Assembly (NCBI GenBank): GCA_002964805.2
Contig: PUDQ02000001.1
Coordinates: forward strand, 3,372,001-3,436,000
Length of the DNA stretch: 64,000 nt
From: Trametes villosa
Taxonomy: Eukaryota > Basidiomycota > Agaricomycetes > Polyporales > Polyporaceae
Direction of reading: 5' to 3'
Positions within the stretch are counted from its first letter, which is position 1; each line of letters begins with the position of its first letter. This document shows, in pieces, positions 44,734-56,436 of this stretch. The notes below the pieces were generated by a model. The model was not told where the DNA came from. It worked only from the letters and a program-made list of their open reading frames with translations, and searched no databases. The position numbers and the translations under genes are program-made.

Positions 44734-46284
44734 TCACGAGAGCGACGCGCCCACAAAGCGCGGCGCGACGCACACGCCGTCCTTCGTGCGGATGCGGTGC
44801 ACGGTCTTCGTCGCGGGGTCGACCCACGCCGCCTCGCGGCTCTCGAGCGTCGTGAAGCCGGGCTGCACGGTCTCGAAGATCTTCTTCTTCGGGTTGAGCT
44901 GCGAGAGCGGCTCCGCGCCCTCGAAACCCTCGAAGAAGATGCGCTCGCCGGGCTTGGAGCCCGCGGGCGGCTGTACGAGCTCGATACCCGCGTCCTTGCC
45001 GTCTTTGTGCGTTGCCTGCAGGGGAAGAGGGGGGACGCACGGGTTAGTTAAAGGGAAAGTACGTAGAAGGGGAGGGGACGGGAGAGGGGACGTACGCAGA
45101 GGACCATGGCGTGGGACTTGACGCCGCGCATGTTTGCAGGCTTCAGGTTGCACTGCACTTGGGTGAGCAGCCGGCCTAATCTACGGAGGGGACGGGGAAC
45201 TTACAACGCCGACGAGGTACTTGTCACGCATGTCCTCTATTGGGATGTAGTTCACGAGACCAGAGACGACCGTTCGCGGGCCAGTCTCCTCGCCGAAGTC
45301 AATTTGCTAGAGAGATGTTAAGCGGATTGATAAGAATATCATTTGGCGCTAGGACCAACGTACCTCGACATAGAGGCCGTCGGCATCAGGATGCTTCTTG
45401 ACTGTTGCCTCATGTTCATATCGCACCTCCACGCGATGTTCAAAGTACACTCACTGTCGACAATGTGTCCCACGCGGAGATCGACCATGGAAGGTGAAGG
45501 CTCGCCTGCCTCCTCCGTAGCCTTCTTCTCAGCGGCCTTGGGCTCCTTGGCCTTTTTCTCCTTCTTCTGCGCCTTGCCCTCCTTGTCGCCCTTCTGGGGC
45601 TGCTCGGCCGCCTTCTCGCCCTCCTCGGTCTTCTTCGCCTTCTTGTCCGCCTTTGCTGCGGCCTTCTCGGCTTTCGCGGGTGCAGCGGAGGCGTCTGCCT
45701 CGGGAGCGGGGGCTGCCTTCGCCTTCTTCTTTTCCTTGGGCGGCTCGGCCTTGCGCTCCTGATGCGGCGCGTTCTCGAGATCGAACTGGACGACGGAGAA
45801 GGCGGGTGCTAGAGGTTCGGCGGCTTTGCGGACGGAGGGACGGTTCTGGACGTGGTCGAAGTATCGTGTGATAGCAGGATGCGTGTAGTATTGCGCGGGC
45901 GGAAGTTGGGACTGTACGGTATATGTTAGACGAGATATTTATCCAGTTCAAAGCGCATGAATACTCACCAGTACTGGGTGCAATGCGCCGTACAGGGCGG
46001 CATCTGCGGCGGTGAAGTAGTTGCTCACGAGATACGTGCGCGGAACGAGGGTCGCTTCGAGGTCCTGCGTCCGTCAACTACGGTTACAGCGAGGGATTCG
46101 CTGAGCTCACCTTGAGGCCCTCAGCTTTCGCAACATCACCCTGCGCAACCTTCTCGATCCAGTCCGCAATTTCGGCCTTGTCCTTCTCGGACTTGCCAAA
46201 GTCCTCACTCCCGTCCTGGGCGGCGCCAGCGACGAGATCCCGGAGCGGCGGGGGCAGTTTTGCGAGCGCGGCAGCAGCAGACAT
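44734..46284 (-). CDS. ARC1: ARC1/AIMP1-type tRNA-binding aminoacylation cofactor
   Basis: Seven exons on minus: 46284-46111, 46064-45969, 45911-45455, 45401-45364, 45306-45205, 45152-45096 and 45015-44734 (401 aa). Arc1 delivers tRNA to cytosolic methionyl- and glutamyl-tRNA synthetases. Three parts are visible: a GST-like N-terminal domain (about 1-130, with LVSNYFTAADAALYGALHPV), a Lys/Ala/Glu-rich linker (about 135-235), and a C-terminal EMAP-II OB-fold (DLRVGHIVDIKKHPDADGLY, VVSGLVNYIPIEDM, VGVCNLKPANMRGVKSHAMV, LVQPPAGSKPGERI). An in-frame upstream ATG at 46383 would add 33 residues, MTLFLTRGLARQLSPPARFA..., basic, Ser/Ala-rich and without acidic residues, like a mitochondrial presequence; I chose 46284 because it matches the family N-terminus. 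Confidence 0.9.
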
Positions 46285-46544
46285 TTTCCGGACGAGCGCA
46301 AGATGGAATCGATTAGCAGCAGCGGCGAATCTGGCGGGCGGAGAGAGCTGCCTTGCCAGGCCCCGAGTCAGGAATAATGTCATTTTCCGAAAGCAGGGCG
46401 CCGCACGTGCACGCGTCGCACACCGCGTCCTGTGACACTCAGTCACACCGCCAGCGCGTCACCGTCACAGCGCGCCTCGCAGAATTTGGGTGACGCTCAC
46501 AGCGAGCGCGCACTCTCCACCGACGACAACGACGACGACCGAGG
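46285..46544. promoter_or_regulatory. Divergent promoter ARC1 / mitochondrial uL6
   Basis: 260 bp between the start codons of two translation genes, one cytosolic and one mitochondrial. The left 99 bp are also open in frame with ARC1 (alternative start at 46383). Confidence 0.45.
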
Positions 46545-47246
46545 ATGATCGTCCGGTGGCAGGCTGAGGCCCGCCATGCCCTCCGCTCCCTCCACTCGTC
46601 CGCCCCCGCACGGGCCGGCATCATCTCCAACATTGGCAAGAAGCCCATCGTCTACCCCACCATCGTCTCCCTCCAGTCCACCCCCACCGCTGTCGCCGTC
46701 AAGGGTCCGCTCGGCGAGACCGCCGTACCCCTCATGCCGTACATGAGGATATCCGAGACCGCGCCAAACACGCTTTCCGTCGCTGTGGAAAACCCGAAGG
46801 AACGCAAGCAGCGCTCCATGTGGGGACTCACCCGCACACTCATCCAGAACGCCATCGTCGGTATGACCGAAGGCTTCACCACGCCCGTCTACCTTGTCGG
46901 TGTCGGTTACCGTGCTGCTCTGGAGGAAGACCCACGAGGCAAGGGAGAAGGTCGTAGCGGACAGCGCCTCAACATGAAGCTGGGCTTCTCGCATTCCGTC
47001 TTCGTGTCCGTCCCGGACCACATCAAGATTGAGGTGCCTCAGCCTACGAAGATTGTGCTGAGCTGCACCGACAAGCACAAACTCGGTCTCTTTGCTGCCC
47101 AAATCAGGAGGTGGAGGCCGCCGGAGCCGTACAAGGGCAAGGTATGACCTGTTGTACCGTTGCCGTAGTCTTTCAGCTTACATTGTCTACAGGGTATCAT
47201 CGTGGGGAACGAGCGGATCAGGATGAAGACTGTTAAGAAGAAGTAG
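46545..47246 (+). CDS. Mitochondrial ribosomal protein uL6 (L6)
   Basis: Two exons, 46545-47141 and 47193-47246 (216 aa). Large-subunit protein of the mitochondrial ribosome. The N-terminus MIVRWQAEARHALRSLHSSA is Arg/Ser/His-rich, as expected for a mitochondrial presequence, then NIGKKPIVYPTIV. The two L6 folds follow: VAVKGPLGETAVPLMPYMRI and TPVYLVGVGYRAALEE, KLGFSHSVFVSVPDHIKIEV, and CTDKHKLGLFAAQIRRWRPP EPYKGKG closing with a basic KTVKKK. The GFSHSV and PYKGKGI motifs are diagnostic of the family. Confidence 0.95.
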
Positions 47247-47836
47247 TCCTGTTATCTGCGTCCACTATCATATATCGTCTGTAATACGGGAAGTTGGTTT
47301 CTTGCACCACGTCTTGCACGCCCTTGCACAGTAAGTCTTGTGCCCGACTTCGCGAGGGTGCGTATCACCGCGGGAAGTCTTCAGGCATCTCGAGTTGCCG
47401 TTGCGTGGCAATTCCATACCTCGCATAAAGGCCGACAATCTCTTCCGTGTTACGCTGTGACCCGCTCAAACGACGGGCGCGGAGGTACGAAACTCCCTCT
47501 GTCACTTCACGCGCTGCCTTCGTCATATGCTTACCGAAGTATTCGACGTGCAGAGTTACGCATACGTCAGTACAACACTATACTCGACTTCCCGTTTCTA
47601 GGCGCGTACACCCTGCGTGCCCGTGTTGTCTGACTGGTCCATCCGCTCAGTCTTCAGAAGTCGGCTCGGTGCTTCTTGACTGCTTGGAAGGACTATCTTG
47701 AGACTACCGCCGCCAACCACTAGGCCTTCCAGTCTTCTGTCTGCGCATATAATGAGACCAGTGACTTGAAGAACGTTGAGGTCTCGCTCGTCTTCCCCCT
47801 CCCCCTCGACCCCACTTGTCTTACCACCCGCCCACG
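47247..47836. other. Intergenic
   Basis: 590 bp between uL6m and the DUF6534 gene. No gene seen; the C-rich tract just before 47837 resembles a fungal leader. Confidence 0.5.
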
Positions 47837-50137
47837 ATGTGGTGGCCAACCGCGGCAGACAATGTTTCTCAGGACAGCACTGTGGGTGTATGGGTCCTCA
47901 GCACGATCTTCGCAGCCATGTATGTCCGAACACAAGTCCTACACTCGGGACATCGCACATCCCCACTCACCGTCGCAATGTTTTTTGCTCAAAATCCTCG
48001 GGCGTCATTAGGTTCTACGGCCTGACGTTCATGCAAAACCTACAATACTTCGACCGTTTCCGACGGGATAGCATGGCGATGAAGTTCCTCGTACGCTTTC
48101 AATTTCTCCACGTTGCTCAGCAGTAGCTCACTAAACCGCACCCGGTCGGCTCAGATCGTGGTGTTATGGCTCTTCGACACGACCACGATGGCGCTCTCCA
48201 TCCAGGCCGTGTATATGTTCGCTGTGGCTCGCCGCAACCTACCATTCGCGTCGATTGAGGTTCCAGGGTAAGTCGCGCCAAGTAGGCCTTTGCATCTGCA
48301 CTCACAGACATGTGGTATAGGAGTGTTGAGGTTCGTCAGCAGAATTATCGGCCGAGTGCTGGGTTGCATGAGTTGACTCTTGAACTGCGACATTGCTGAC
48401 AACCAGGCTGAGCATGCGTTCTCCGTGAGTTGCTCACTTGCCCGTTCTGTGTAAGGACCGTGTGCTGATGTCGAGGCATGTATCAGTTCGCAGTAGTATT
48501 CATCGTACAAATGTCAGTCACTCCTAGCTTTGGCCCTGACGCGTCGCTTAACACAGCAACAGGTTTTTCGTTGCTCGGATATGGTGCTGTTAGTTGCCCG
48601 CCTGCCTGTGATGTTCTACCCCGCTCTGACGGCAGACATTCAGTGGGAAGACAGTATTGGTACCTGCCAACCTTCATCGTGAGTAGTGCTGGCATTTTCA
48701 CCCGACAATAATAGTAAATTGATGCGTTTCCAGGGCGTCATTGCGGTCATTGCCCTCAGTACGTCTAAACTCCCCCAGCATGGAACTGCACTCCAGGCTC
48801 ATCGCACCGTGTCGTTACAGTCACCGGCCTCGGTAAGTGATGCCCCACACATCGTTTTATTGGATACCTTTTAACCAGTTCATGCTACTAGCTGCCACTG
48901 CTCGGGCGTAGGTTTTCACCAGCCCTTCACTTGCTCGATCGCTCAACGTCCTCAACCAGTTCGGCCTTTGGTGTCGCGGACCCCTCGCATCCCGCATCCA
49001 CAGATGCAAGTCTTCCAGTCTGACTTGAGGTTATTCCGCCTCTAACCTTTTGTCACAGGGCTTGTTTGCGGCGGCTGCCAGCTTACAAATAGTCACCGAC
49101 GTCATGATCAACGGCGGTTTGTACTGGCTCTGCTCCAAGTGCAAGCATGAGCCGAGGTGCGTCCGCGCGTTCCCTGCCGCTCCTTTGTCATCTCACTAAC
49201 CCAGCCGTCAAACCTGTCTGCACCCTCCTCCGGACATATACAGCAGCAAGGGAACTCTGCGAGACGCCGGTGTGAACCTGGTCAACCGAGGAGTGCTTTC
49301 GACGTATGTGCGGGCATTCGTTGTGCAGCGCCGTGGATACTGACTCCTTGTGGCGACGTAGGCTGCTGCAGTTCCTCACCACGATCACGGTCAGTGCGTC
49401 TCACTCACGTTCGTTCAGACTTGAAGCTGACGTTCATGCCGGATACAGTACTTCGCCTCACGCCCCCAGATGGTCTGGGTGTCGTTCCACATGGCGAGCA
49501 GCAAAGGTGAGTTATATCGCGTCATCTGGAATTCCTTGCTGGTCCAGTCCTGATGAATTGTAGTGCATGCCATGTCCATGCTGTCCAGGTTAGTCGCCAA
49601 ATCCCCCAAGCCGCCAAGAATCATGTGTTGACCCGTCCGTATAGCTTGAACAGTCGCGACGTCGTGGACGGTCTGGCGCGCGATGTTGAGATCGCAGACG
49701 CACAGTTTAGGTATCGCATTGAGCTCGAGCGCAAATCGGTGCGTCCTGTTTGCTTTGCTCCCTTCTCACTCCTAAACGCTCACGTTTACGTAGCGCAACT
49801 TCCCCGAGCGTCCGCCTATCATCCCAGTATGTGCCTCCCACGGTACCCCTCTTCACTGCCGTTCTGATTCCATCGCATGTTCGCCTGTCAGAGCATCCAC
49901 CAGCTGCGCAGCCAGAGCTCGTGGTTCGCCAACAACGCCCCGAAGAGCTCCGAGTGCGACACCGATGACGCGAAGTCCACCGCGGCTATGACGACCTTCT
50001 CAACCGGCGAACAGGGCACTATCCGCGGTCCCACGTCCGCATCCGCTTCGGTGTCGGCGCTGTCGCGGGGCCCGAGTATGCATGCGCGGTCGACCACGGC
50101 TGTGGATGGTATGTCCTGCTTTATATGGAAGAAGTAG
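47837..50137 (+). CDS. DUF6534-type seven-helix membrane protein, 20 exons
   Basis: Exons: 47837-47919, 48012-48090, 48155-48267, 48321-48330, 48407-48424, 48487-48512, 48563-48588, 48644-48678, 48734-48758, 48821-48832, 48892-48907, 48960-49017, 49059-49156, 49205-49303, 49362-49389, 49449-49506, 49564-49588, 49645-49738, 49794-49826, 49892-50137; total 1182 nt, 393 aa. The spliced protein follows the DUF6533/6534 layout: VGVWVLSTIFAAMFYGLTFM, IVVLWLFDTTTMALSIQAVY, FAVVFIVQMFFVARIW, YWYLPTFIGVIAVIALITGL, LFAAAASLQIVTDVMI, LVNRGVLSTLLQFLTTITYF, then SKVHAMSMLSSLNSRD. Helices are clear but interrupted by many splice junctions. The C-terminal about 110 residues are soluble and Ser/Thr-rich. The first exon may extend upstream, and a further intron at 50107 could replace the last few residues. 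Function unknown. Confidence 0.72.
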
Positions 50138-50754
50138 TACTTGGCTAACTTGCGCGATTTACGGACTCCGTGCGTGAAGGAACTAGCAGTCCTGCGTGAG
50201 CCCGCACCACGAGCACGCGCTTGACACCTCCCTGGATGAAGACAGGACGCTCGCGATGCCCACTGCACCATACCTCTTGACACGTTCAGCTCTCATACTA
50301 TTTGGACTGTTACGGACTATCACGTACCACGTAATGTTCAACGACCCGGATGTTTTGCCCTTGGCTCGATCTATGCCCTTCGCTCTCTTTCGCCGTGCCT
50401 CCAACCTGAGGCCTGAGGTGCCTGCTCTTGTATCGCTGTCCTTCATCCCGTTTCTAGACCAGATTGTTGTTATGTTATATCGTCACTGAATTTCTTGCTC
50501 CTCCAGCATTGTAGTCAGAATACGCATTCGCGTCTTGCGGTACTGAGCAACATCGCCTCAAGTCCACGCTGTTACAGCCTTGGCGGTGCCGTTGCAGCGG
50601 TGTAGACGATGTCTACGGTGCTACATAATCATACAACTACTTATACAATTGCCCAGCTTCCTCTTCGTCAAGAACAGGAAGTGCGGAATCAACAGCTACG
50701 AATGATCCTACCATCGACACTAACACTACCGCAAAGCGGCAAGCTGGAGGCGAT
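50138..50754. other. Convergent 3' region
   Basis: 617 bp between the DUF6534 gene (plus) and the GH71 gene 2 (minus). No gene seen. Confidence 0.5.
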
Positions 50755-53029
50755 CTACGCACTGGGTGCGGCCGTAGCAGGAGGCACAGCTACAATCGTG
50801 GAAACAGGGGGCGCAGCGGCGGCAGTAGAAGCGGGAGGAGCAGCCGTGGTGGCAGGAGGGGCCGCAGCGGCGGTAGAGGCGGGAGGGACTGCAGCAGCAG
50901 ACGATGCGGGGGGCGCCGCAGCCGCAACCGTGGACGCGGGGGGTGCAGCGGCATCTGTGGATACGGAGGGCGCAGCCGCAGCAGAGGACGCAGGAGGCGC
51001 GGCCGCACCTGTAGATGCAGGGGGCACTGCGGTGTCCGTAGGTGCGGGCGCAGTGGTGTCCGTAGGTGCAGGAGGCGCGGTATCGGTGGGCGGAGGTGCG
51101 GTTGTGTCCGTAGGCGCCGGAGCGGCCGACGATGCCGGGGGCGCGGCGGGGGCGGATGATGCAGGGGGCGTAGCGGGGGCAGACGACGCAGGAGGCGCAG
51201 CCCCGCCAGCAGCAGAAGTGGCAGCGACGAAGATATTGAAGTTGAACGCGGTCGGCGTCGGGTTGAACGTGTACCCGTCCGGCTTCAGCGTGAGGACCGT
51301 CGCACCATTACGCGTGAGCGTGCCTTGCATGAAGCCGTTCGGCGTGAGCGTCATGTTGAACTTGTTCACTCCAGGCTGCACGTCGAATGATTGCGTCGTG
51401 CTGTCCCCAGTAGCGAGAGTGAGGCTGCCTGGAGCCGTGGCGAGGACGACCGCCCAGAGCTGGTCTTGAGTCTGAAAGGGGAAAACAGTGGTCCCAATGA
51501 GCTACCCAGAAGATGGTGGATGATAATGCGCGATACTTACCAGCTCGAAGTTGGTAGGAGGTCCGAGAGGGTCAGCCGGCTTCGCGTCCTTGGGGTGCGG
51601 GCGCGCCCACATCACAAGCTGGTCAGCCGTGATCGGAGGTTCGGTGCCAGTCTTGTACCATGTCGCGAAATGGTTGGTAATCTCAAGGAAACCTAGGCCC
51701 CGTTAGTATCCACTGTCATACAGCCTCTGAACGGTATCTTACCTTGGTGATCGAAGCCGGTGGCCCAAGCCTCCGAGCCTGCGGGGAGATTCCCCTCGAT
51801 AGGGCCGAGATAGTGAGACTCTCCGAAGTCGTTCCAGGTGACGAGTTCGACGAGGTCGACCTTGTCGCGGTTCTGGATCACGTTCTGCCACCGGGTTACA
51901 TACAAGTGGTCGTCGGAGTCGAAGATGTTCTATGCGGATGGACACAGCCGCGTCAGTGATACGCACAGTGGTAAGGATGGCGGGTGACTGACGTTCTTGG
52001 ACGTGAAGTGCGTGAAGAACCACGGCGCAACGGCGGTCATGTATGTATGCGCGCTGTTGGCGACCAGGCCCAATTGCGTGATATGCTCGTCGTCGACATC
52101 GAAGGCTCCGATCTTCTTGGCAATGGCATCTTGCTGAGCCGCGTCGAATTGGTCGAAGTTCAGGTTGCCACCAATCAAATTAGGAGCTGCAGCGGTAGTC
52201 AAGTCAAGGGGCCAACCGCCGTTGAACTTTAAGATCATAAGTCAACCGCGTGAATGTCTGTGGGTGGAATATACGAGGGGCTTACGTTGAAGTCGCCGTC
52301 CAAGACGTTCGTGAAGTTCTTGAACGACTGGATGTCCAGGAAGAACGAGGGGACGAAATGGATCTTGCCCGCGAGGTCGGGATGCTGCGTGAACTGGGTC
52401 TGCCAGCCGGTGAAAACGTCCTGCTCGCCGAAAAAGCACGATTCACCCGCGAAGGTGGAGACGAGTGCCTTTCCGTCGATTTGCAGCTGTGCGGGCTGGC
52501 TGAGGAACGTGCTTGTAACGTTGCGCAGGAACTCTGCCGTTGAGCTGAGGCTGCAGTTGAACCCCGGTGCGGCATTGATAGCACTGTAGGCTTTCATGTG
52601 AGAAAAGAATCGACAACACTTCAGTGGCTCCAAGCGTACCCCATATCCAAAGACAAGAAGAGCTTGAAGTTCGGGTTTACAGCCGCAGCCGCCTGATACC
52701 TATAATCCCCAATATAAATCGTAAGCATGTGTGGCGGAGATAGAGCATATATTAACGTACGCCAGACCGACTTGATCGAATGTGAAGGGGTCGGCACCGA
52801 TGTTCAGGGCGAATCCATCAATTCCCTTCGATGAGGCCAGGGTAACGTCGTTCTTCCAGGTGTCAAGGGTGAAGTCCCCCGGTGCACCACCACCTGTGAG
52901 CCCGACAATGTGGTGCGCGACCACAAACTTCTGGGAACCCGCAGCACCCTGCCTCTTTGCCAAGGGATAGGCCGCGACCGCGGCAGCGAGCGCAGCAATG
53001 GCTCCAAGACGTCGGAAAGAGCAAGTCAT
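50755..53029 (-). CDS. Secreted GH71 alpha-1,3-glucanase, copy 2, with mucin-like tail
   Basis: Seven exons on minus: 53029-52761, 52699-52640, 52583-52286, 52226-51993, 51929-51743, 51692-51541 and 51471-50755 (638 aa). Start chosen at the ATG at 53029. The signal peptide is MTCSFRRLGAIAALAAAVAA, followed by a Kex2-type LAKR site. The catalytic domain follows the same motif order as copy 1 (VVAHHIVGLTGGG, STFAGESCFFG, HFVPSFFLD, VLDGDFN, ELVTWNDFGESHYLGP with D321/E324). The same beta-rich C-terminal domain ends at FNFNIFVAATSA. It is then unique in carrying about 155 residues of Ala/Pro/Ser/Thr repeats (APPASSA, PTDTTAP units) reaching the stop. Such tails are heavily O-mannosylated and can hold enzymes at the wall; no GPI hydrophobic end is seen. 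Intron 3 uses an AAG acceptor (52227). Confidence 0.92.
50758..51230. repeat. Coding minisatellite for Ala/Pro/Ser/Thr tail
   Basis: Imperfect 15-24 bp repeats (GCAGGAGGCGC and GGTGCGG type on plus) that encode the tail of GH71 copy 2 on minus. Unit number is likely to vary between strains. Confidence 0.75.
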
Positions 53030-54481
53030 AGTCGTCACAGCGTTGGTCCTGAAGTCTTCTAGTTCCTGCTAGAGTCAAAGATACGAGCCGGCGTCGAAGA
53101 AGCTGGGCGATGAACAAGGAGTGCGAAGAAAAGACCTGACGTTCAACGTCGAAGTCCGTGAGCTTGGAAAGACAGGCTGCTAGAACCGGTGAGCATACCT
53201 AGCATGACGGCAGCCCTTTTAAGCAGCGGTACCCCGCATACGCAGTCCTCCATCTATACGAGTGTGCTGCGTCTCTGCGTGCACAGTGGGCACCCGACTC
53301 GGCGGTGATGCTGGAGACTGATACCGCTGCGAGACCGTTCACCATTAGAGCATCTTGAACGAGAATAGGCGGACTGCAGCGTTGCCAGTGCTAGCTGCGC
53401 TTTGGTAGATGCATCTGAGCATGAGCGCTGTTGTTCGTAATAGTACGTGCGAGATGCCAGCCTCTGGTTATCTGGTGGTCATGATGGTGCGGGTCAACAA
53501 TCTGAGCGCTCTGAGTCAGAGCCGAACTTGTGCTGAACTTACTCACTTTCCTATTCAGGAACGATTACATTGCTACAGAATGATCGCGATGCCTCTCAGC
53601 GAAGGCTCGAGCTGAGGCTCTTGCCCATAAGTTCTCTACTCCCAGTAATCCCGACTGTGACTGCGATAGTAGGCCCAGAGCTGCTAATGGATGCAAATTA
53701 TGCAAGGTCTTGGCTTATGCAGCTGCGTCTGGCCGACTCTCCAGGGAAACCATGCTTTGCCGATCAACGCCGGTCGTCGTCCGCACCGGCCCCTACCAAT
53801 TTCTCAGAGAAATGTGCTTCCTGAATACATCAGGACCCGGAGAGACACCACTACATGTGCACCTCATGTGGCGTGCGATTCACATGCATCAAGGGCCATG
53901 CGCTGCGACACGGATAAAGTTATTGATTCGGACAGTAAGTATTGGGACCATCAGGCTGGCAAACCCGGCCATCTCACATTTTACAGACATGAGCGAGCGC
54001 TTTCTCTGGCCGAATGTGCCGCGGGCTGTTGCCTCATGCTGTTGCTGATGCTGCTCTCGCTGGTAGATGCTTCACGGAAACTATCCGCAGTCACTTCAGA
54101 TTCTGTTGACGCAAACAAAGCGGTGTCATTCAAGGTACTACCTAGCCGCTTGATCACACAAGCTGTAAAAAAGGCTGCGCGCAGCCGGCGACTGTGGACG
54201 CAGCCCCTCGCTGCGCAGTGCGGTCTGTACACAACCGGTCAAATTCCGCGGTACCGAGCGCAGCATGATTGACTTCGAGTTGCGCCCACCCGCTCCAACC
54301 GAGAACCGGAGACATACCCGCGATGGACGCCCGACTCACAACGCCACCTCCGCGCATCCACATGATTCACGCATCGCGCTTTCATCGACAGCCATAGCAC
54401 TGGTGATACATCAGGAGCCGCCCACCACGCCATACAGCTTTTCCGCTGCGAACTGTCGCCCCTCCTGACGTGCGACTACGC
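53030..54481. other. Intergenic between GH71 copies 2 and 3
   Basis: 1.45 kb containing the promoter of copy 2 (TTAAAA on minus at 53217-53222, about 190 bp upstream of its ATG) and the 3' UTR of copy 3. No gene seen. Confidence 0.5.
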
Positions 54482-56378
54482 CTACGAGCTCGCAGACGTG
54501 CTGTGCGCGACGAAGATGTTGAAGTTATACTTGGACGGCGTGGCGTCGAAGGTGTAGCCGCTCGGCTTGAGGTCGACGACGGTCGCGTTGTCGCGCGCGA
54601 GCGTGCCGCGCATGTAGCCTCCGGGGGTAAGCGTCGCGTTGAGGTAGTTCACCCCAGCCGTCACGTCGAATTGCGAGCTCGTGCTGTCCGACGTCTCGAG
54701 CGTCACCGTCCCCGGCGCGGTGGCGAGCACGACCGCCCAGAGCTGGTCCTGTGTCTATCCGACAATGCACATATTAGCGACCCGTGATCATCACGATGGG
54801 CGACGCAAATTGAGACGCAGGACGTACCAACTCGTAGTTGGTCGGCGGCGGCAGCGCGTCACCGCTCGCTTGCGCACGCTTGGGGTGCGGGCGCGCCCAC
54901 ATGAGCAGATGGTCTTCAGTGATCTCCGGAGCCGCGCCCGTCTTGAACCATGTCGCGAAGTAGCTGGTTACCTCGAGGAAACCTACGTGTGCGGGCAGCA
55001 GTGTCAGCGCACCCCATCGCATCCAACTCAGAAAGGCCGGAAGGAGCAGCGCACCTTGGTGGTCGAACCCGTCCACCCAGGCGCCGGCGCCCGGCGGGAT
55101 GTTGCCGTGGATGGGGCCGAGGTAGTGCGACTCGCCGAAGTCGTTCCAGGTGAGCAGCTGCACGATGTCGACCTTGTCGCGGTTAGCGATCACTGTCTCC
55201 CAGCGGCGCGCATAGAGGTGGTTATCACAGTCGTATATAAACTACAGTTTACCCGTCAGTTCAGGAGCACCCCCAGTGACAAACCCGATGAACTCACGTT
55301 CTTGTTGTAGGTGTCCGCGCCAAAGTGGGTGAAGAACCACGGGGAGACCGAGGTCATGTACGTGTGTGCGCTGTGCTCGACACGGGCGAGCTGCTCGGTG
55401 TGCCACTGGTCGATCTGGAAGGACCCGAGCGCGTCGGAGATGGCGTCTTGTTGAGCGGGGGTCAGGTGGTCCAGGTCGGCACCGTCGCCAACGAACGAAC
55501 TGGCAGACGCAGTCGTCAAGTCTGTCCTCCATGCGCCGTTGAACTGTACAGTAAGAGAGCCAGTCAGTCAACGCCATACGTGAGCATTAAGGCGAGAGTG
55601 CATACGTTGAAGTCGCCGTCCATCACGTCCTTGAAGTTGTGGAACTGCTGGATGTCGATGAAGAACGAGGGCACGAAGTGGATCTTGCCCGCGATGTCCG
55701 GGTGCTGGGTGAACTGCGCGTTCCAGCCGGTGAACACGTCCGCCTCGCCGAACGTGCACGATTCGCCCGCGAACGTGCTGACGAGCGGCTTCCCGTCGAC
55801 GAGCAGCTGCGCATCCTCGCCAATGAACGTGTTCGTCAGCTTACGGATGTACGCCGCGGTGTCCGGCGAGTTGCAGTCCTTGGTGCCACCGATCGCTCTG
55901 CACAGAGAGAAGAAGATAACAAGGTGAGAGTGAGCACGACGATTCTTGCGAAGCCTGTGCAAGACTCACGCCATGTCAATGGACAGGAAGAGCTTGAAAC
56001 CGCTTCCGAGCTCTTTCGCTGCCTGGTATCTGAAACCCAGGCACAACTCGGCTCAGTAGATGTCCGACCGGAACGCTTAACAGACACAAGCACGTACGCG
56101 TAGCCCACTTGGGTATATGTGTAGTCGTCGGTACCGACGTTGAGCGCGAAACCGTCGATTCCCTTCGCGGACGCGAGCGAGATATCGCTCTTCCACGTGT
56201 CGAGGGTAAAGTCGGCGCCGCCTCCACCGCCAGTCAGACCGACGATGTGGTGTGCGACGACCAGCTTCGACGACCCGCTGCCGTCCCTCTTCGCATCCGA
56301 AGAGGATAGCGGGATGGACCGCGCCATGGCGGCAGCGGCGAAGACGGCGGACCAGAGAGAGTAAGGAGTGTAGCGCAT
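54482..56378 (-). CDS. Secreted GH71 alpha-1,3-glucanase, copy 3
   Basis: Seven exons on minus: 56378-56098, 56029-55970, 55897-55606, 55543-55298, 55241-55055, 54982-54828 and 54754-54482 (497 aa). Signal peptide about residues 1-19 (MRYTPYSLWSAVFAAAAMA), then a short propeptide ending in a Kex2-type KR (SSDAKRDG). The motif order matches the other copies: LVVAHHIVGLTGGGGGADFT, TFAGESCTFGEADVFTGW, HFVPSFFIDI, VMDGDFN, LLTWNDFGESHYLGP with D327/E330. The same seven-exon structure and splice phases as copies 1 and 2 show common descent. It stops soon after the beta-rich domain, so it lacks the tail of copy 2. Copies 2 and 3 are in tandem and share the GLTGGG insertion, so they are closer to each other than to copy 1. 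Confidence 0.93.
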
Positions 56379-56430
56379 TGAGGAGAGGAGGCTGGTGGGT
56401 GTTGTGTCTCATTCAGAGATTGACGGGGCG

Positions 56431-56436
56431 TATATA
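56431..56436 (-). promoter_or_regulatory. TATA box of GH71 copy 3
   Basis: TATATA on the minus strand, 53 bp upstream of the start codon. Confidence 0.55.

Noticed and set aside
50609..51469. 286-codon plus-strand frame of Gly/Ala repeats (AGGAAA units)
   Set aside because: Antisense shadow of the repetitive tail of GH71 copy 2, whose minus frame contains the conserved domain.
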